Part shown: in pieces, positions 50,144-62,601 of the stretch
Layout of the letters: each line of letters starts with the position of its first letter
Numbering within the stretch: the stretch's first letter is position 1
Assembly (NCBI RefSeq): GCF_004363805.1
Contig: NZ_SNZP01000002.1
Span: 310,001 to 374,000, forward strand
DNA length: 64,000 bases
DNA from: Paludibacterium purpuratum
GTDB lineage: Bacteria > Pseudomonadota > Gammaproteobacteria > Burkholderiales > Chromobacteriaceae
Direction: 5' to 3'
Made by a program: the position numbers and the translations under genes
The notes under the pieces: generated by a model
Told to the model about the DNA's origin: nothing
Database searches by the model: none
Seen by the model: the letters and a program-made list of their open reading frames with translations, nothing else

Positions 50144-51046
50144 TTAAGAGCCGAGCACTTCGGGCTCGGCCAGCTGCCAGACTTCGACGAGCGTATCGAG
50201 CAGCAAACGCATGATCGGGTCGCTCTCGCGATCCGCCGGATAGACGAACTGTAGATCGAACAATTTACGAATGCCCGGCACGATGCATAAACGGCCGGCG
50301 GACGCCAGTGTCAGCGCCACGTCCTCGCGTAGCAACGCAAGCCCCAACCCCGAGGTCACCAACTCTTGCAAAGCGTCGAGATGATCGCATTCGGCCACCT
50401 TGCGCGGCGAGATGTTCAACTCACGCCATAACTCGCTGGTCAGGCGATTGAAACTGGAAAACTGCGAAAGGCCGATCCATGGCAACTTACCGAGCTCGCG
50501 GAGTTGTCCGCTGTCGAGCCGATCGCGCCAGGCACAGGGCATGGCCACCACAAAAGGCAGACTGCACAGCAGTACGCTATTGACGTTGGCATAGGGATTC
50601 TTGCCGAGAAAGAAACCGGCCTCGAGCTCGTGCTTACGAACCTTGTTGAGCACATCGATGGTCACGCCTTGCGACAGGCGCAGATCCAGCAGGGGGAAAC
50701 GCTGGCACAACCGTGCGGCCCAGGTGCCGATCCGCAGAATGTCGGGCGACAAAGCAATGCCGATACGCGCGACGCCGGCCGGCTGCCCTTTGAGGCCACG
50801 GGCATGGTCGACCAATTGACGCGCCGAATCCAAAATCGACTGCGCGCGTGGCAACAACGACTGCCCGGCCAGTGTCAGCGTCACGCCGCCCGCGGTCCGC
50901 TCGAACAACGGCAGTCCGACTTCCTCTTCCAGCGCCTTGATTTGCGCGGTCACCGCCGGTTGCGACAGGTGGAGAAGCTCGGCCGCCTGCGTCAAGTGGC
51001 CTTGCTGGGCCACGGTGACGAAGGTGCGCAGTTGATAGATTTCCAT
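50144..51046 (-). CDS. LysR family transcriptional regulator
   Basis: A 300-residue LTTR. The N-terminal winged HTH (MEIYQLRTFVTVAQQGHLTQ, then AAELLHLSQPAVTAQIKALE) is followed by the periplasmic-binding-like effector domain. It is divergent from the DUF485-actP-acs cluster across a 330-base region with a short palindrome (GCATAG-CAG-CTATGC, 51110-51124), so control of acetate uptake or of itself is possible. Confidence 0.92.
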   Translation of the reverse strand: MEIYQLRTFVTVAQQGHLTQAAELLHLSQPAVTAQIKALEEEVGLPLFERTAGGVTLTLAGQSLLPRAQSILDSARQLVDHARGLKGQPAGVARIGIALSPDILRIGTWAARLCQRFPLLDLRLSQGVTIDVLNKVRKHELEAGFFLGKNPYANVNSVLLCSLPFVVAMPCAWRDRLDSGQLRELGKLPWIGLSQFSSFNRLTSELWRELNISPRKVAECDHLDALQELVTSGLGLALLREDVALTLASAGRLCIVPGIRKLFDLQFVYPADRESDPIMRLLLDTLVEVWQLAEPEVLGS

Positions 51047-51376
51047 GAAATGTACTCAGCCGCCGCGCGACCCGCCTCCATCCTGCCCGTTAAGCTACGA
51101 TGGCAGCGAGCATAGCAGCTATGCCATTTGGCTACAACGCTGTGTTTGCGCTGATACGACACCTCTATCCACACCACTATCCATGGCCTTCTCGCTCGAA
51201 AAAATCACGATAATCGAGCAAAAAATCTATTTTAGCCATTTGATTTATATAAGTTTTTGCGCCGCATCATCGGCACCACTAATTTGTAGCATCAAAAAAT
51301 GCGATTAGCCAGCCGCCATGCTGGTCACATATGTTGAAACAAGCGGCGAAACATCCGCGCTACCAAGGAGACAACC

Positions 51377-51688
51377 ATGGATCAAGATGTACTGCAAAAA
51401 GTACAGTCCAATCCGAAATTCGCAGAACTGGTGCATAAGAAAACCAGTCTGGGTTGGACGCTCAGCGTCATCATGTTGGTGATTTACTACGGTTTCATCG
51501 CCCTACTCGCTTTCTCCCCCAAAACCCTCGGCACACCGTTGGCGCCCGGCATGATCACGACACTGGGAATTCCGATCGGGGTGCTCATCATCCTTTCCGC
51601 CTTCCTGCTGACCGGCATTTACGTGGCCAAGGCCAACAACGAGTTCGACGCGCTCAACAAGCAAGTGGTGGAGGATGCGCAACAATGA
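51377..51688 (+). CDS. DUF485 membrane protein (YjcH-like)
   Basis: A 103-residue protein with two transmembrane segments ([38 protein letters not shown]). DUF485 proteins accompany acetate symporters in nearly all proteobacteria. AAGGAGACAACC precedes the ATG. Its TGA overlaps the actP start. Confidence 0.9.
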   Translation: MDQDVLQKVQSNPKFAELVHKKTSLGWTLSVIMLVIYYGFIALLAFSPKTLGTPLAPGMITTLGIPIGVLIILSAFLLTGIYVAKANNEFDALNKQVVEDAQQ

Positions 51689-53370
51689 AAAAACGACTGT
51701 CCCTATTCGGCACGGCCCTGATGCTGTTGGTCCCCGCGCTCGCACAAGCCGCTGATGCGATCAGCGGCGAGGTCAAACGCCAGCCGCTCAACTGGTCGGC
51801 GATCGTCATGTTCTTCATCTTCGTGCTGGCCACGCTCGGCATCACCTATTGGGCGGCGCGCCGCACCCGTTCGGCCAAGGATTTCTATGCCGCCGGCGGC
51901 GGCATCACCGGGTTGCAGAATGGCTTGGCCATTGCCGGCGACTATATGTCGGCCGCCTCGTTCCTGGGGATTTCGGCCATGGTGTTCGAGAAGGGTTATG
52001 ACGGCCTGATCTACTCGATGGGCTTCCTGGTGGGCTGGCCGATCATTCTATTTTTGATCGCCGAACGCCTGCGCAATCTCGGCAAATACACCTTCGCCGA
52101 CGTCGCATCCTACCGGCTGAGCCAAACGCCGGTGCGTAGCTTCGCCGCGCTCGGCACCCTGGTGGTGGTGGCGGTTTATCTGATCGCGCAAATGGTCGGT
52201 GCCGGCAAACTGATTCAACTGCTGTTCGGTATGAACTACACTTCGGCGGTTTTGCTGGTCGGTATTCTGATGGTGATGTACGTCACCTTCGGCGGCATGC
52301 TGGCCACCACCTGGGTGCAGATCGTCAAAGCGGTTCTGTTGCTGGCCGGCGCCACCTTCATGGCCTTCATGGTGCTGCAACACGCCGGTTTCAGTTTCGA
52401 GAACCTGTTCAAGCAGGCCACCGAAGTCCATAGCAAGCATCTGGCCATCATGTCGCCGGGGGGCTTGGTCTCCAATCCGATCGATGCCATTTCGCTCGGC
52501 ATGGCGCTGATGCTGGGCACTGCCGGTCTGCCGCACATCCTGATGCGCTTCTTTACCGTGGCCGATGCCCGCGAAGCACGCAAATCGGTGTTCTACGCGA
52601 CCGGCTTCATCGGCTACTTCTACATTCTGACCTTCATCATCGGTTTTGGCGCCATCATGCTGGTACTCAACCAGCCGGGCATGATGGAAACCGTGGTCAA
52701 GGAAGGCAAACCGGTCACTCAACTGATCGGCGGCAACAATATGGCGGCGATCCATCTGGCCGAAGCGGTTGGCGGTAATTTGTTCCTCGGCTTCATCTCG
52801 GCCGTCGCCTTCGCGACCATCCTGGCGGTCGTTGCAGGCCTCGCGCTGTCCGGTGCATCGGCGGTATCGCACGACCTCTACGCTTCGGTCTTCAAGAAAG
52901 GCCAAGCCAAGGAAGCCGACGAAATTCGCGTATCCAAAATCACCACCGTGGTACTGGGTCTGGTGGCCATCGTCCTGGGGATCGCCTTCGAGAAGCAGAA
53001 CATCGCCTTCATGGTGGGGCTGGCCTTCTCCATCGCCGCCTCGGCCAATTTCCCGGTACTGTTCCTATCGATGTTCTGGCGCGGCCTGACCACGCGCGGC
53101 GCGGTCATCGGCGGCCTGGTGGGACTGATCTGCGCCGTCTCGCTGATCGTGGTCGGTCCGACGGTCTGGGTGGATGTGCTCAAGCACAAGGAAGCGCTGT
53201 TCCCGTACAAGAATCCGGCGCTGTTCTCGATGACGCTGGCCTTCCTGACCACCTGGCTATTCTCGGTCACCGATGGCTCGGCTCGCGCCGAACAGGATAA
53301 ACAAGGTTTCGCGGCGCAGTTCGTGCGAGCCATGACCGGTATCGGCGCCAGCGGCGCCAGCAAGCATTAA
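51685..53370 (+). CDS. actP: Cation/acetate symporter ActP
   Basis: A 561-residue sodium:solute symporter with a cleavable-looking N-terminal segment ([15 protein letters not shown]) followed by about 13 transmembrane helices. [20 protein letters not shown] and [20 protein letters not shown] are conserved in ActP. It imports acetate and other short acids, feeding acs just downstream. It starts at the ATGA overlap with the DUF485 gene. Confidence 0.93.
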   Translation: MKKRLSLFGTALMLLVPALAQAADAISGEVKRQPLNWSAIVMFFIFVLATLGITYWAARRTRSAKDFYAAGGGITGLQNGLAIAGDYMSAASFLGISAMVFEKGYDGLIYSMGFLVGWPIILFLIAERLRNLGKYTFADVASYRLSQTPVRSFAALGTLVVVAVYLIAQMVGAGKLIQLLFGMNYTSAVLLVGILMVMYVTFGGMLATTWVQIVKAVLLLAGATFMAFMVLQHAGFSFENLFKQATEVHSKHLAIMSPGGLVSNPIDAISLGMALMLGTAGLPHILMRFFTVADAREARKSVFYATGFIGYFYILTFIIGFGAIMLVLNQPGMMETVVKEGKPVTQLIGGNNMAAIHLAEAVGGNLFLGFISAVAFATILAVVAGLALSGASAVSHDLYASVFKKGQAKEADEIRVSKITTVVLGLVAIVLGIAFEKQNIAFMVGLAFSIAASANFPVLFLSMFWRGLTTRGAVIGGLVGLICAVSLIVVGPTVWVDVLKHKEALFPYKNPALFSMTLAFLTTWLFSVTDGSARAEQDKQGFAAQFVRAMTGIGASGASKH

Positions 53371-53379
53371 CCGTCGTCT

Positions 53380-53407
53380 ACCGCCGCCGGTGCGAGCCGG
53401 CGGCGGT
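53380..53407. repeat. Intercistronic hairpin between actP and acs
   Basis: ACCGCCGCCGG-TGCGAG-CCGGCGGCGGT, a perfect 11-base stem lacking a T run. It probably stabilises or uncouples the actP and acs parts of the transcript. Confidence 0.65.
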
Positions 53408-53433
53408 CATTGATAAGTCATTAAGGAGATACT

Positions 53434-55401
<1,968 letters not shown>

Positions 55402-55419
55402 CCGACTGTGTAATATCGG

Positions 55420-55444
55420 GCCCGGCGCAAGCCGGGCTCTTATT
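55420..55444. terminator. Bidirectional terminator between acs and bdhA
   Basis: GCCCGGC-GCAA-GCCGGGC followed by TCTTATT. It overlaps the last bases of the convergent bdhA gene. Confidence 0.65.
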
Positions 55445-56219
55445 CCATGAACCAGCCGTGACTCGCCAACAGCGATTGCCCGGTCAACGCGTTGGTCTTG
55501 AAGGCGGCAAACAGTAGCGCCAATTCGGCGATATCCTCTTCCGTGGTGAACACGCCATCCACGGTATTGCCGAGCATGATGGTGCGCACCACTTCCTCTT
55601 CGGAGAGCCCCAGCGCGCGCGCTTGCTCCGGAATCTGCTTATCGACCAGTGGCGTGCGCACATAGCCGGGACAAATCACATTGGCCCGGACGCCATGTTC
55701 GGCCCCCTCTTTGGCCACCACCCGGCACAAACCCAACAGACCATGCTTGGCCGTGACATACGGCGCTTTGAGCTTAGAGGCCTCTTTGGCGTGCGCCGAC
55801 CCCATATAAATGATCGATCCACGCTTCTGCCGGTACATATGCGGCAAGCACGCCCGCGTCGTCAGGAAGGCGCCATCCAGATGCACCGCCAGCATTTTCC
55901 GCCACTCGGCGAGCGTGAACGCCTCGACCGGTTTGACAATCTGGATGCCGGCATTGCTGACCAGCACATCGACCGTACCGAATGTGTCGACGGTTCGCTC
56001 AACCGCAGCGTTGACCTGATCCTCGTCGCTCACATCGACGCCAACGCCGATGGCTTGTCCGCCCAGTTCGGCAATCCCATTGGCGGTCAGCTCGGCTTGT
56101 TCGGCATTCAGGTCGGCCACCGCGACCTTGGCGCCCTCCGCGGCATAACGCATCGCAATGGCCCGTCCCAAACCGCTGGCCGCGCCAGTGACAAAAGCAA
56201 CCCGGTCTTTCAAGCGCAT
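55440..56219 (-). CDS. bdhA: 3-hydroxybutyrate dehydrogenase (SDR)
   Basis: A 259-residue short-chain dehydrogenase. NAD-binding TGAASGLG (11-18), catalytic Ser141, Tyr154 and Lys158 (YVTAKHG). [20 protein letters not shown] and [18 protein letters not shown] are typical of D-3-hydroxybutyrate dehydrogenase, which links stored polyhydroxybutyrate to acetoacetate. It lies next to acetate activation genes. Confidence 0.9.
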   Translation of the reverse strand: MRLKDRVAFVTGAASGLGRAIAMRYAAEGAKVAVADLNAEQAELTANGIAELGGQAIGVGVDVSDEDQVNAAVERTVDTFGTVDVLVSNAGIQIVKPVEAFTLAEWRKMLAVHLDGAFLTTRACLPHMYRQKRGSIIYMGSAHAKEASKLKAPYVTAKHGLLGLCRVVAKEGAEHGVRANVICPGYVRTPLVDKQIPEQARALGLSEEEVVRTIMLGNTVDGVFTTEEDIAELALLFAAFKTNALTGQSLLASHGWFME

Positions 56220-56359
56220 AAAGTTCTCCTTTATTGTTTAACTAATCAATGAACTTGTATTAGGCAAGGCCGCCGTTGTCGGTACTGGCACAATGGGCAA
56301 GTGACAGATCAGCAATTTCTGTCGGGACATATCTAATCCATTCGGGCATAGTGCACGCC

Positions 56360-57226
56360 ATGACCGAAGAACGCGCACAGGCATATGTCAAACGCTTCAA
56401 CCGGGTGTTCGATTACATCGATCAACACCTGGATGAGGACTTGTCGCTCGATCTGCTCAGCCAGGTGGCCAATTTTTCCAAGTTCCATTTTCAGCGCCAG
56501 TTCACCGACTATTGCGGCATCAGCGTGAGCCGCTATATCCAGCTGATGCGGATGAAGCGCGCCTCCTACCGGTTGGCGTTCAACCCGCCTGAACGCATCA
56601 TCGACATCGCCTTCGAGGCCGGCTTCGAGAATCCAGAGTCGTTCACGCGCGCGTTCAAACAGCTATTCGGCCAGACGCCAAGTCAGTTCCGCGCCCATCC
56701 GGCCTGGGAAGATTGGTGCCAACGCTATCGCCAACATCGCCGCCAAAGACCCATGAACATGGCGGTGACCATCGTCGAGCACCCCACTTTGCAACTGGCC
56801 GTGTTGGAGCATCTCGGCCCGCCGCCGTTGGTCAACGAGAGCGTGCGCCGATTCATCGAATGGCGCATGCAAAGCGGGCTCGCACCGACCGAACACTGCC
56901 GGACGCTGGGCATCGCCTACGACAACCCCGACACCACGCCGCCAGAAGATTTTCGCTTCGACATCGCAAGCACGGTGGAAGCGCCGATTCCTGCCAATCC
57001 GCATAGTGTGATCAACAAAACGCTGCCCGGCGGCCGCTGCGCCGTACTGCGCCACACCGGCTCGCACGAGAGCCTGGGCGAATCGGTGTACTATCTGTAC
57101 TGCGACTGGCTGCCGCAAAGCGGCGAGGAGCTGCGCGATTTCCCATTGTTTTTCCACTATCTCAATTTCCTGCCGGAGACGCCGGAGCACCTGCTCATGA
57201 CCGATATTCACCTACCGCTGAAATAA
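56360..57226 (+). CDS. AraC family regulator with GyrI-like effector domain
   Basis: A 288-residue protein from ATG 56360; an in-frame ATG at 56276 would add 28 residues. The N-terminal 110 residues contain two HTHs of the AraC type (LDLLSQVANFSKFHFQRQFT, then IAFEAGFENPESFTRAFKQL). The C-terminal 160 residues are a GyrI/SOUL-like small-molecule-binding domain (GGRCAVLRHTGSHESLGESV). This is the Rob/SbmC arrangement. Divergent from bdhA. Confidence 0.9.
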   Translation: MTEERAQAYVKRFNRVFDYIDQHLDEDLSLDLLSQVANFSKFHFQRQFTDYCGISVSRYIQLMRMKRASYRLAFNPPERIIDIAFEAGFENPESFTRAFKQLFGQTPSQFRAHPAWEDWCQRYRQHRRQRPMNMAVTIVEHPTLQLAVLEHLGPPPLVNESVRRFIEWRMQSGLAPTEHCRTLGIAYDNPDTTPPEDFRFDIASTVEAPIPANPHSVINKTLPGGRCAVLRHTGSHESLGESVYYLYCDWLPQSGEELRDFPLFFHYLNFLPETPEHLLMTDIHLPLK

Positions 57227-57269
57227 CGGCCTGGCGACGCGGTTGAAGGAGACTTGACTTCATCGGATA

Positions 57270-57983
57270 ATGAAACCCTTTCAGCCCCCCGCCGCTTGTC
57301 GCATGTCCCAACCCGCCAAACACCCAGTCAGCGTCGACGACATCGACGCCATCCTGCCTCAGACCCAGTGCCGCCAGTGCGGCTACGACGGTTGCCGCCC
57401 CTACGCCGAAGCCATGGCGCGCGGCGAAGCCGATATCAACCGCTGCCCGCCGGGCGGCGAAACGGGTATTGAGCGGCTCGCCGCGCTGACCGGCAGAACC
57501 TTCCGTATTTTCGAAGCCGACGCCCCACAACCGAAACCGCGCGAGCTGGCGCTGGTGGACGAGGAGAACTGCATCGGCTGTACGCTGTGCATCCAGGCCT
57601 GTCCGGTCGATGCGATCCTCGGCGCCGCCAAGTCGATGCATACGGTGATCAACGACGAGTGCACCGGCTGCGGGCTATGCGTCGCCCCCTGCCCGGTCGA
57701 CGCCATCGCCATGGTGCCGATCGAACCCGCCACCATGGGGTTGAGTGCCGAGCGCTCGGCGCTGGCCCGGCGCCGCTACCAGTTCCGCCTGGCACGCCAG
57801 GAGCGCGAACGGATCGAGAAAGCCGCCCGGCTGGCCGCGCGCGCAACCCCGCCTGCCGCCGCCGCGCCACAAGCCGCGCCCCAGGCCAATACGCTCGACG
57901 AACAGAAAAAAGCCGTCATCGCCGCAGCCATGCGCCGCGCAGCCGAACTTCAGTCGGCACGCAAAACGGGAGATCCGAAATGA
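57270..57983 (+). CDS. rnfB: RnfB-like ferredoxin
   Basis: A 237-residue electron carrier. An N-terminal Fe-S domain ([20 protein letters not shown]) is followed by two 4Fe-4S ferredoxin motifs ([32 protein letters not shown]) and an Ala/Glu-rich tail. The membrane anchor of canonical RnfB is absent and no other rnf subunits are adjacent, so it may act alone, perhaps for the Fe-S enzyme Nth encoded next in an ATGA overlap. ATG 57303 is an alternative start; neither has a strong binding site. Confidence 0.87.
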   Translation: MKPFQPPAACRMSQPAKHPVSVDDIDAILPQTQCRQCGYDGCRPYAEAMARGEADINRCPPGGETGIERLAALTGRTFRIFEADAPQPKPRELALVDEENCIGCTLCIQACPVDAILGAAKSMHTVINDECTGCGLCVAPCPVDAIAMVPIEPATMGLSAERSALARRRYQFRLARQERERIEKAARLAARATPPAAAAPQAAPQANTLDEQKKAVIAAAMRRAAELQSARKTGDPK

Positions 57984-58612
57984 ACGACGCCAAACGGCGC
58001 GAGATTTTCCGTCGGCTACAGGCGGAAACGCCGCAGCCGACGACCGAGCTGAACTATCGCACACCCTTCGAGCTATTGATCGCCGTACTGCTGTCGGCCC
58101 AGGCGACCGATGTCGGCGTCAACAAGGCCACCGCGACGCTATTCGCCGTGGCTTCGACGCCGGAGGCCATGCTGGCACTGGGCGAAGAAGGCGTGATCCG
58201 CCACATACAGACCATCGGCCTCTACCGCAGCAAGGCACGGCACATCATGGCCACTTGCCACCTGCTGCTGGAACGTCATGGCGGCGAGGTGCCGCAAGAG
58301 CGCGCCGCGCTCGAAGCCTTGCCCGGCGTAGGTCGCAAGACCGCCAATGTGGTACTCAACACCGCATTCGGCCAGCCGACCATTGCCGTCGACACCCATA
58401 TTTTCCGCGTAGCCAACCGCACCGGCATCGCGCCAGGCAAAGACGTGCGCGCTGTCGAAGACGGCTTGATGCGCAAAGTGCCGAAGGCATACCGGCAGGA
58501 TGCGCATCACTGGCTGATTCTGCACGGACGCTACGTCTGCAAGGCGCGCAAGCCGCTGTGCGGCCGCTGCCCCATTGTCGATCTCTGTGAATTTTCCGCA
58601 AAAACGGTATGA
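57980..58612 (+). CDS. nth: Endonuclease III
   Basis: A 210-residue DNA glycosylase/AP lyase for oxidised pyrimidines. The helix-hairpin-helix [18 protein letters not shown] contains the catalytic Lys, [11 protein letters not shown] the Asp, and [17 protein letters not shown] forms the 4Fe-4S cluster. It overlaps the ferredoxin gene; rnf-nth linkage is also seen in E. coli. Confidence 0.96.
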   Translation: MNDAKRREIFRRLQAETPQPTTELNYRTPFELLIAVLLSAQATDVGVNKATATLFAVASTPEAMLALGEEGVIRHIQTIGLYRSKARHIMATCHLLLERHGGEVPQERAALEALPGVGRKTANVVLNTAFGQPTIAVDTHIFRVANRTGIAPGKDVRAVEDGLMRKVPKAYRQDAHHWLILHGRYVCKARKPLCGRCPIVDLCEFSAKTV

Positions 58613-58733
58613 TGACCGGTCAGGGCACACTGTTTTAGGAACATTCCCGCTTGAAAAACGTCGCACCGCCCCGAGATTCTGGCGATATATTTGCTTCGAT
58701 CACTTGATTCAAGTTGCATAAAAGGATAGCCCT

Positions 58734-60218
58734 GTGACCGTCCGTGTCCGTCTATTGCTCGCCGCCTCCCTGTCGCTCACGCTACTGACCGGCTGCGACC
58801 AAGTCAAACAATGGTTCCACAAAGACGAGCCCAGCGCGCCGTTGGTGATCCCTGGCCAACAAGACGGCAAGATCGGCATGTTGCTGCCGGACTTCACCCA
58901 GTTGGTGGAACGCGCCGGCCCGGCGGTGGTCAACATCCAGGCGATGCGCACCGGGGTGACATCGGAAGACGACTCCGGCACCGGCACACAGGACGATCCG
59001 TTCTTCGATTTCTTCAAACGCTTCATGCCCAATCCCTACGATCAGGGTAGCGAAGGTCAAGAGCAGCCGCAAAACGACAGCATCTCCTTCGGCTCCGGCT
59101 TCATCATCAGTTCGGACGGTTACATCATGACCAACGCCCACGTGGTGCAGGGCGGCAATCCGATCAAGGTGGTGATGACCGACAAGCGCGAGTTCAAGGC
59201 CAAACTGGTCGGCCTGGATAAACGTACCGACGTGGCTCTGCTCAAGGTCGACGCATCGAACCTGCCGGTCGTCAAAGTCGGCGATCCGGAACGGCTCAAG
59301 CCTGGCGAGTGGGTTGCGGCCATCGGCGCCCCGTTCGGCTTCGAGAATTCGGTGACGGCCGGCATCGTCTCGGCCAAGGGTCGCAGCTTGCCGGACGAAA
59401 CCTACGTTCCCTTTATCCAGACCGACGTGGCGATCAATCCGGGCAACTCGGGCGGCCCGCTCTTCAACCTCAAGGGCGAGGTGGTCGGCATCAATTCGCA
59501 GATCTATAGCCGCTCCGGCGGTTTCATGGGCATTTCGTTCGCCATTCCGATCAACCTGGCAATCAACGTCGCCGACCAGATCAAGGTCAAAGGCAAGGTC
59601 AGCCGCGGTCAACTCGGGGTCAGCATCCAGGAAGTGACGCAGGAACTGGCGCAGTCCTTCGGACTGACGCAGCCACGCGGCGCGCTGGTCGTACGGGTCG
59701 ACCCGCAAAGCCCGGCCGCACGTGCCGGCGTACAAGCGGGTGACATCATCCTGCAGCTCGACGATAAGCCGATTCAAAGTTCCAAGGATCTGCCGCAACT
59801 GATCGGCAACATGAAACCGGGCAGCAAGGTCACGCTACGCGTCTGGCGCAAAGGCAACGAAGTGGCGCTCAACGCCACACTGGGCGAGCTGTCGAGCGAT
59901 ACGGCAGCACAGCCGGCCGGCCAGCCCAATCAGCAACCGCAAAGTTATCAGTTCGGCAAGCTGGGGTTGATCGTCAGCGAGATCCCCCCGGCGCAGTTGG
60001 CGCAGATCGGCCTGCGCGGCGGCCTGCTAGTGGAGAAAGTCAAAGGACTCGCGGCCCGCTCCGGCTTGATGGGCGGCGACGTGATCATCGGCGTCAACCA
60101 GGCCGAGGTCACCACCATCAAGGGCTTCGAGCAGGCGTTGGCCAACTCGCACGGCAACATTGCACTCCTGGTGCGACGCATGAGCGACACGCTGTACATC
60201 CCGCTCAAGCTGAACTGA
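58734..60218 (+). CDS. degP: DegP/MucD-like periplasmic serine protease
   Basis: A 494-residue HtrA protease from GTG 58734. The signal is of the lipoprotein type (LTLLTGC, Cys21). Catalytic His136 (MTNAHVV), Asp166 (RTDVALL) and Ser239 (NPGNSGGP). Two PDZ domains follow (about 280-375 and 405-490). A Q-linker of Ser/Gly/Gln separates signal and protease. It degrades misfolded envelope proteins. A lipid anchor is unusual for Do proteases, which are normally soluble. Confidence 0.92.
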   Translation: MTVRVRLLLAASLSLTLLTGCDQVKQWFHKDEPSAPLVIPGQQDGKIGMLLPDFTQLVERAGPAVVNIQAMRTGVTSEDDSGTGTQDDPFFDFFKRFMPNPYDQGSEGQEQPQNDSISFGSGFIISSDGYIMTNAHVVQGGNPIKVVMTDKREFKAKLVGLDKRTDVALLKVDASNLPVVKVGDPERLKPGEWVAAIGAPFGFENSVTAGIVSAKGRSLPDETYVPFIQTDVAINPGNSGGPLFNLKGEVVGINSQIYSRSGGFMGISFAIPINLAINVADQIKVKGKVSRGQLGVSIQEVTQELAQSFGLTQPRGALVVRVDPQSPAARAGVQAGDIILQLDDKPIQSSKDLPQLIGNMKPGSKVTLRVWRKGNEVALNATLGELSSDTAAQPAGQPNQQPQSYQFGKLGLIVSEIPPAQLAQIGLRGGLLVEKVKGLAARSGLMGGDVIIGVNQAEVTTIKGFEQALANSHGNIALLVRRMSDTLYIPLKLN

Positions 60219-60231
60219 CGCCCATCCACAT

Positions 60232-60290
60232 CGTGCGTTGCTTCGCGAATGCACGCTACCTCGTAGCGTGCATTCGCCATAGGCAATGCA
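60232..60290. repeat. REP-like inverted repeat, unit A
   Basis: GTGCGTTGCTTCGCGAATGC and its imperfect inverse form a long stem around CTC. It is closely related to 29253-29313. Confidence 0.75.
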
Positions 60291-60312
60291 CGTTTCGGCC
60301 GTACCCACCTTT

Positions 60313-60345
60313 GTCGTGCGTTGCTGCGCGAACGCACACTACAAC
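60313..60345. repeat. REP-like repeat, unit B (half)
   Basis: A second copy of the first arm (GTGCGTTGCTGCGCGAACGC...) with a short inverted end (CACACT...AGTGTG). It overlaps the 3' end of the kinase gene. Confidence 0.65.
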
Positions 60346-61166
60346 AGTGTGCCCGCTAGCGCCCCCAGCGCAACATCGAGGATAAACCGGGCGGCACTGT
60401 CGTCGTCGCCATCCTGCCGGTGCCATACCGTCGACAACCCTGCCCAGGCGGCAATCCAGCTCAATAAGCGTACCCGCTCCAACCCGGCCTCCGCGGACAC
60501 CAGTGCCAATCGCCGCTCGAACCGCCCAGGCGCGCGCACCACTTCCGGCGCGGGGTTACAGAACAAATTGGCGTAATCGAAGGTCCGCTCGCCATACAGC
60601 CCTTTGGGATCGATGGCCAGCCAACCGCGCGCGGCGCTATGCATGACATTGCCGTGATGTAGATCGCCATGCAGCGCGACCACGTCCTGCTGCCGTTCGA
60701 GTAGCGAGACCGCCAGCCGGGCCGCCTGACCGACCGCGATCTCGTGCCGTTCGGCCTCGTCCAGCAACGCCCGAAACCATTGCGACAAAGGCACCAACAC
60801 CGGCTGCGGATCCGCGCCCAATCGGTGCAACCCGGCGGCCGTGCGACATAGGATACGAACACTCTCTTCGTCGGCGTCGGATTGCGCCATAACCGTCAAC
60901 GACGGCGTCGGCGACAAGCGCTCCATCAACAATGCCGGGCCATGCTGGCCGAAGACCCGCGCGGCCTGGCGACCGTCCCACCAAGCCATCATCCGGTTAC
61001 CGCGTGCTTCTTCTTCGTTGAGGGCGATCTTCAACATGGCCGGCTGGCCGCGCCAATATACCGGCCGTAACGCGCTGGAGGCCGTATAAAAAGGCACGCC
61101 GTCGGCTTTGAGTTGCCAATGGGCGATATAGCGGGCGAGTAGATCGGATGGAAAGCTACCTGGCAT
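60339..61166 (-). CDS. Aminoglycoside 6-phosphotransferase-like kinase
   Basis: A 275-residue kinase of the APH(6)/hydroxyurea phosphotransferase family. ALHGDLHHGNVM is the catalytic loop (Asp, Asn) and LAIDPKGLYGERTFDYANLF the metal-binding segment. This matches the streptomycin 6-kinase family by pattern. ATG 61166 is chosen over 61184. Chromosomal members often have unknown natural substrates, so resistance should not be assumed. Confidence 0.82.
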   Translation of the reverse strand: MPGSFPSDLLARYIAHWQLKADGVPFYTASSALRPVYWRGQPAMLKIALNEEEARGNRMMAWWDGRQAARVFGQHGPALLMERLSPTPSLTVMAQSDADEESVRILCRTAAGLHRLGADPQPVLVPLSQWFRALLDEAERHEIAVGQAARLAVSLLERQQDVVALHGDLHHGNVMHSAARGWLAIDPKGLYGERTFDYANLFCNPAPEVVRAPGRFERRLALVSAEAGLERVRLLSWIAAWAGLSTVWHRQDGDDDSAARFILDVALGALAGTLL

Positions 61167-61369
61167 TTGAGAGGCTCTGAGCAAGTTATTTACCTGGCGA
61201 CACGGTGACGGCTCGCTGGAAGGGGTGGCAATAACAGGTATGGATCTCGCCCGGGAAAGAAAATTCCTATTTGCCTAGAAAAAACCTGCCGGGAGCGCCA
61301 GATAACCCGTTTGGCATAACAACGGGCATTACTGCTAAGATATCCCATCTCTCATGCCGCAAGACGACC

Positions 61370-62092
61370 ATGAAACCAATCGCCATTTTTCAGCACCACC
61401 CCGCTGACGGAGCCGGCCACTTCCTCGATTTCGCCCGGCGCGCCCATTTTCCCGTGGTACTGTTCCGCGGCTACCTGGGCGAGGCTCTGCCGACCTCGAT
61501 CAAACCTTTCTCGGCGCTGGTGTCGCTTGGCGGCCCGATGAGCGTCAACGACCGGCTCGACTTCATCGAGTACGAGGCGCTATTGATGGAAGAAGCCATC
61601 GAACACGATATCCCGATTCTCGGTCATTGCCTGGGTAGCCAACTGCTGGCGCGCACGCAGGGCGCGGAAGTGCGCGCCCTGGCGCCGGCCGGGCGCGAGA
61701 TCGGCTGGTTCCGCGTCGAACCAACGACCGACGCCTTGCCGGACTGGGTGAGCCCGTTTAGCGATGGCGAGGTGTTCCAGTGGCACAACGAGAACTTCTC
61801 CCTCCCTTCCGCGGCCACCCTGCTCCTGAAAAGTGCCCATTGCAGCCACCAGGCGTTCCTGCTCGGACCGCATCTTGGCCTGCAATTCCACATCGAAATC
61901 ACCGCGGAAAAAGTGCTCGCCTGGTGCGGCGAGGGCGGCGACGAAGCGCGGCAATGGAGCCATCTACCCTCGGTGCAACACCCGACGGCCATGCAACAAG
62001 CGCTCGACGAACGCGTGGCCGTTTCCAACCGCATGGCCGACGCCATCTATCGGCGATGGTCGCAGACTTTTATCGCCAAGAGGTCATCATGA
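61370..62092 (+). CDS. Class I glutamine amidotransferase-like protein
   Basis: A 240-residue protein. The nucleophile Cys is in [19 protein letters not shown], and the His/Glu pair in [14 protein letters not shown]. It resembles stand-alone GMP-synthase-like amidotransferases (YfeJ type) of uncertain substrate, perhaps gamma-glutamyl hydrolases. It overlaps rraA by an ATGA junction at 62089. Confidence 0.83.
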   Translation: MKPIAIFQHHPADGAGHFLDFARRAHFPVVLFRGYLGEALPTSIKPFSALVSLGGPMSVNDRLDFIEYEALLMEEAIEHDIPILGHCLGSQLLARTQGAEVRALAPAGREIGWFRVEPTTDALPDWVSPFSDGEVFQWHNENFSLPSAATLLLKSAHCSHQAFLLGPHLGLQFHIEITAEKVLAWCGEGGDEARQWSHLPSVQHPTAMQQALDERVAVSNRMADAIYRRWSQTFIAKRSS

Positions 62093-62568
62093 CTTTCCTA
62101 ACGACCGATCTGTGTGATGCTTACCCCGAGCTTATCGCCGTGGTGGCGCCGATCTTTCGGCAATATGGCGGCATGGCCCGCTTTTGCGGCCCGATCGCCA
62201 CGTTGAAGCTGTTCGAAGACAACGCGCTGGTGCGCACCGCCCTGTCGGAGCCGGGCGAAGGCCGGGTCCTGGTCGTGGATGGCGGCGGCTCGTTGCGTTG
62301 TGCGCTATTGGGCGATCAGTTGGGGGAGCTGGCGGTGAAAAACGGCTGGGCTGGCGTGCTGGTTTACGGCGCGATCCGCGATTCGGTGGCATTGGCCAAA
62401 TTGCCGCTGGGCATCCGCGCACTGAATACCCACCCGCTCAAATCGATCAAGCGCGGAGAAGGACAGCGCGATGTGGCACTGACCTTCGGCGGGGTACGTT
62501 TCGCGCCCAGCCATTGGCTCTATGCCGACGAGGATGGCGTGATCGTCACGCCGCAAGCGCTTAGCTAG
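62089..62568 (+). CDS. rraA: Regulator of RNase E activity RraA
   Basis: A 159-residue trimeric protein. [20 protein letters not shown], then [20 protein letters not shown] and [20 protein letters not shown] are signatures of RraA, which binds and inhibits RNase E. Some members are aldolases of 4-hydroxy-4-methyl-2-oxoglutarate type; the length and motifs favour RraA. Confidence 0.92.
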   Translation: MTFLTTDLCDAYPELIAVVAPIFRQYGGMARFCGPIATLKLFEDNALVRTALSEPGEGRVLVVDGGGSLRCALLGDQLGELAVKNGWAGVLVYGAIRDSVALAKLPLGIRALNTHPLKSIKRGEGQRDVALTFGGVRFAPSHWLYADEDGVIVTPQALS

Positions 62569-62601
62569 AAACGCTTTTTTACGGGGGGGCTGGCCCTTAC
62601 C

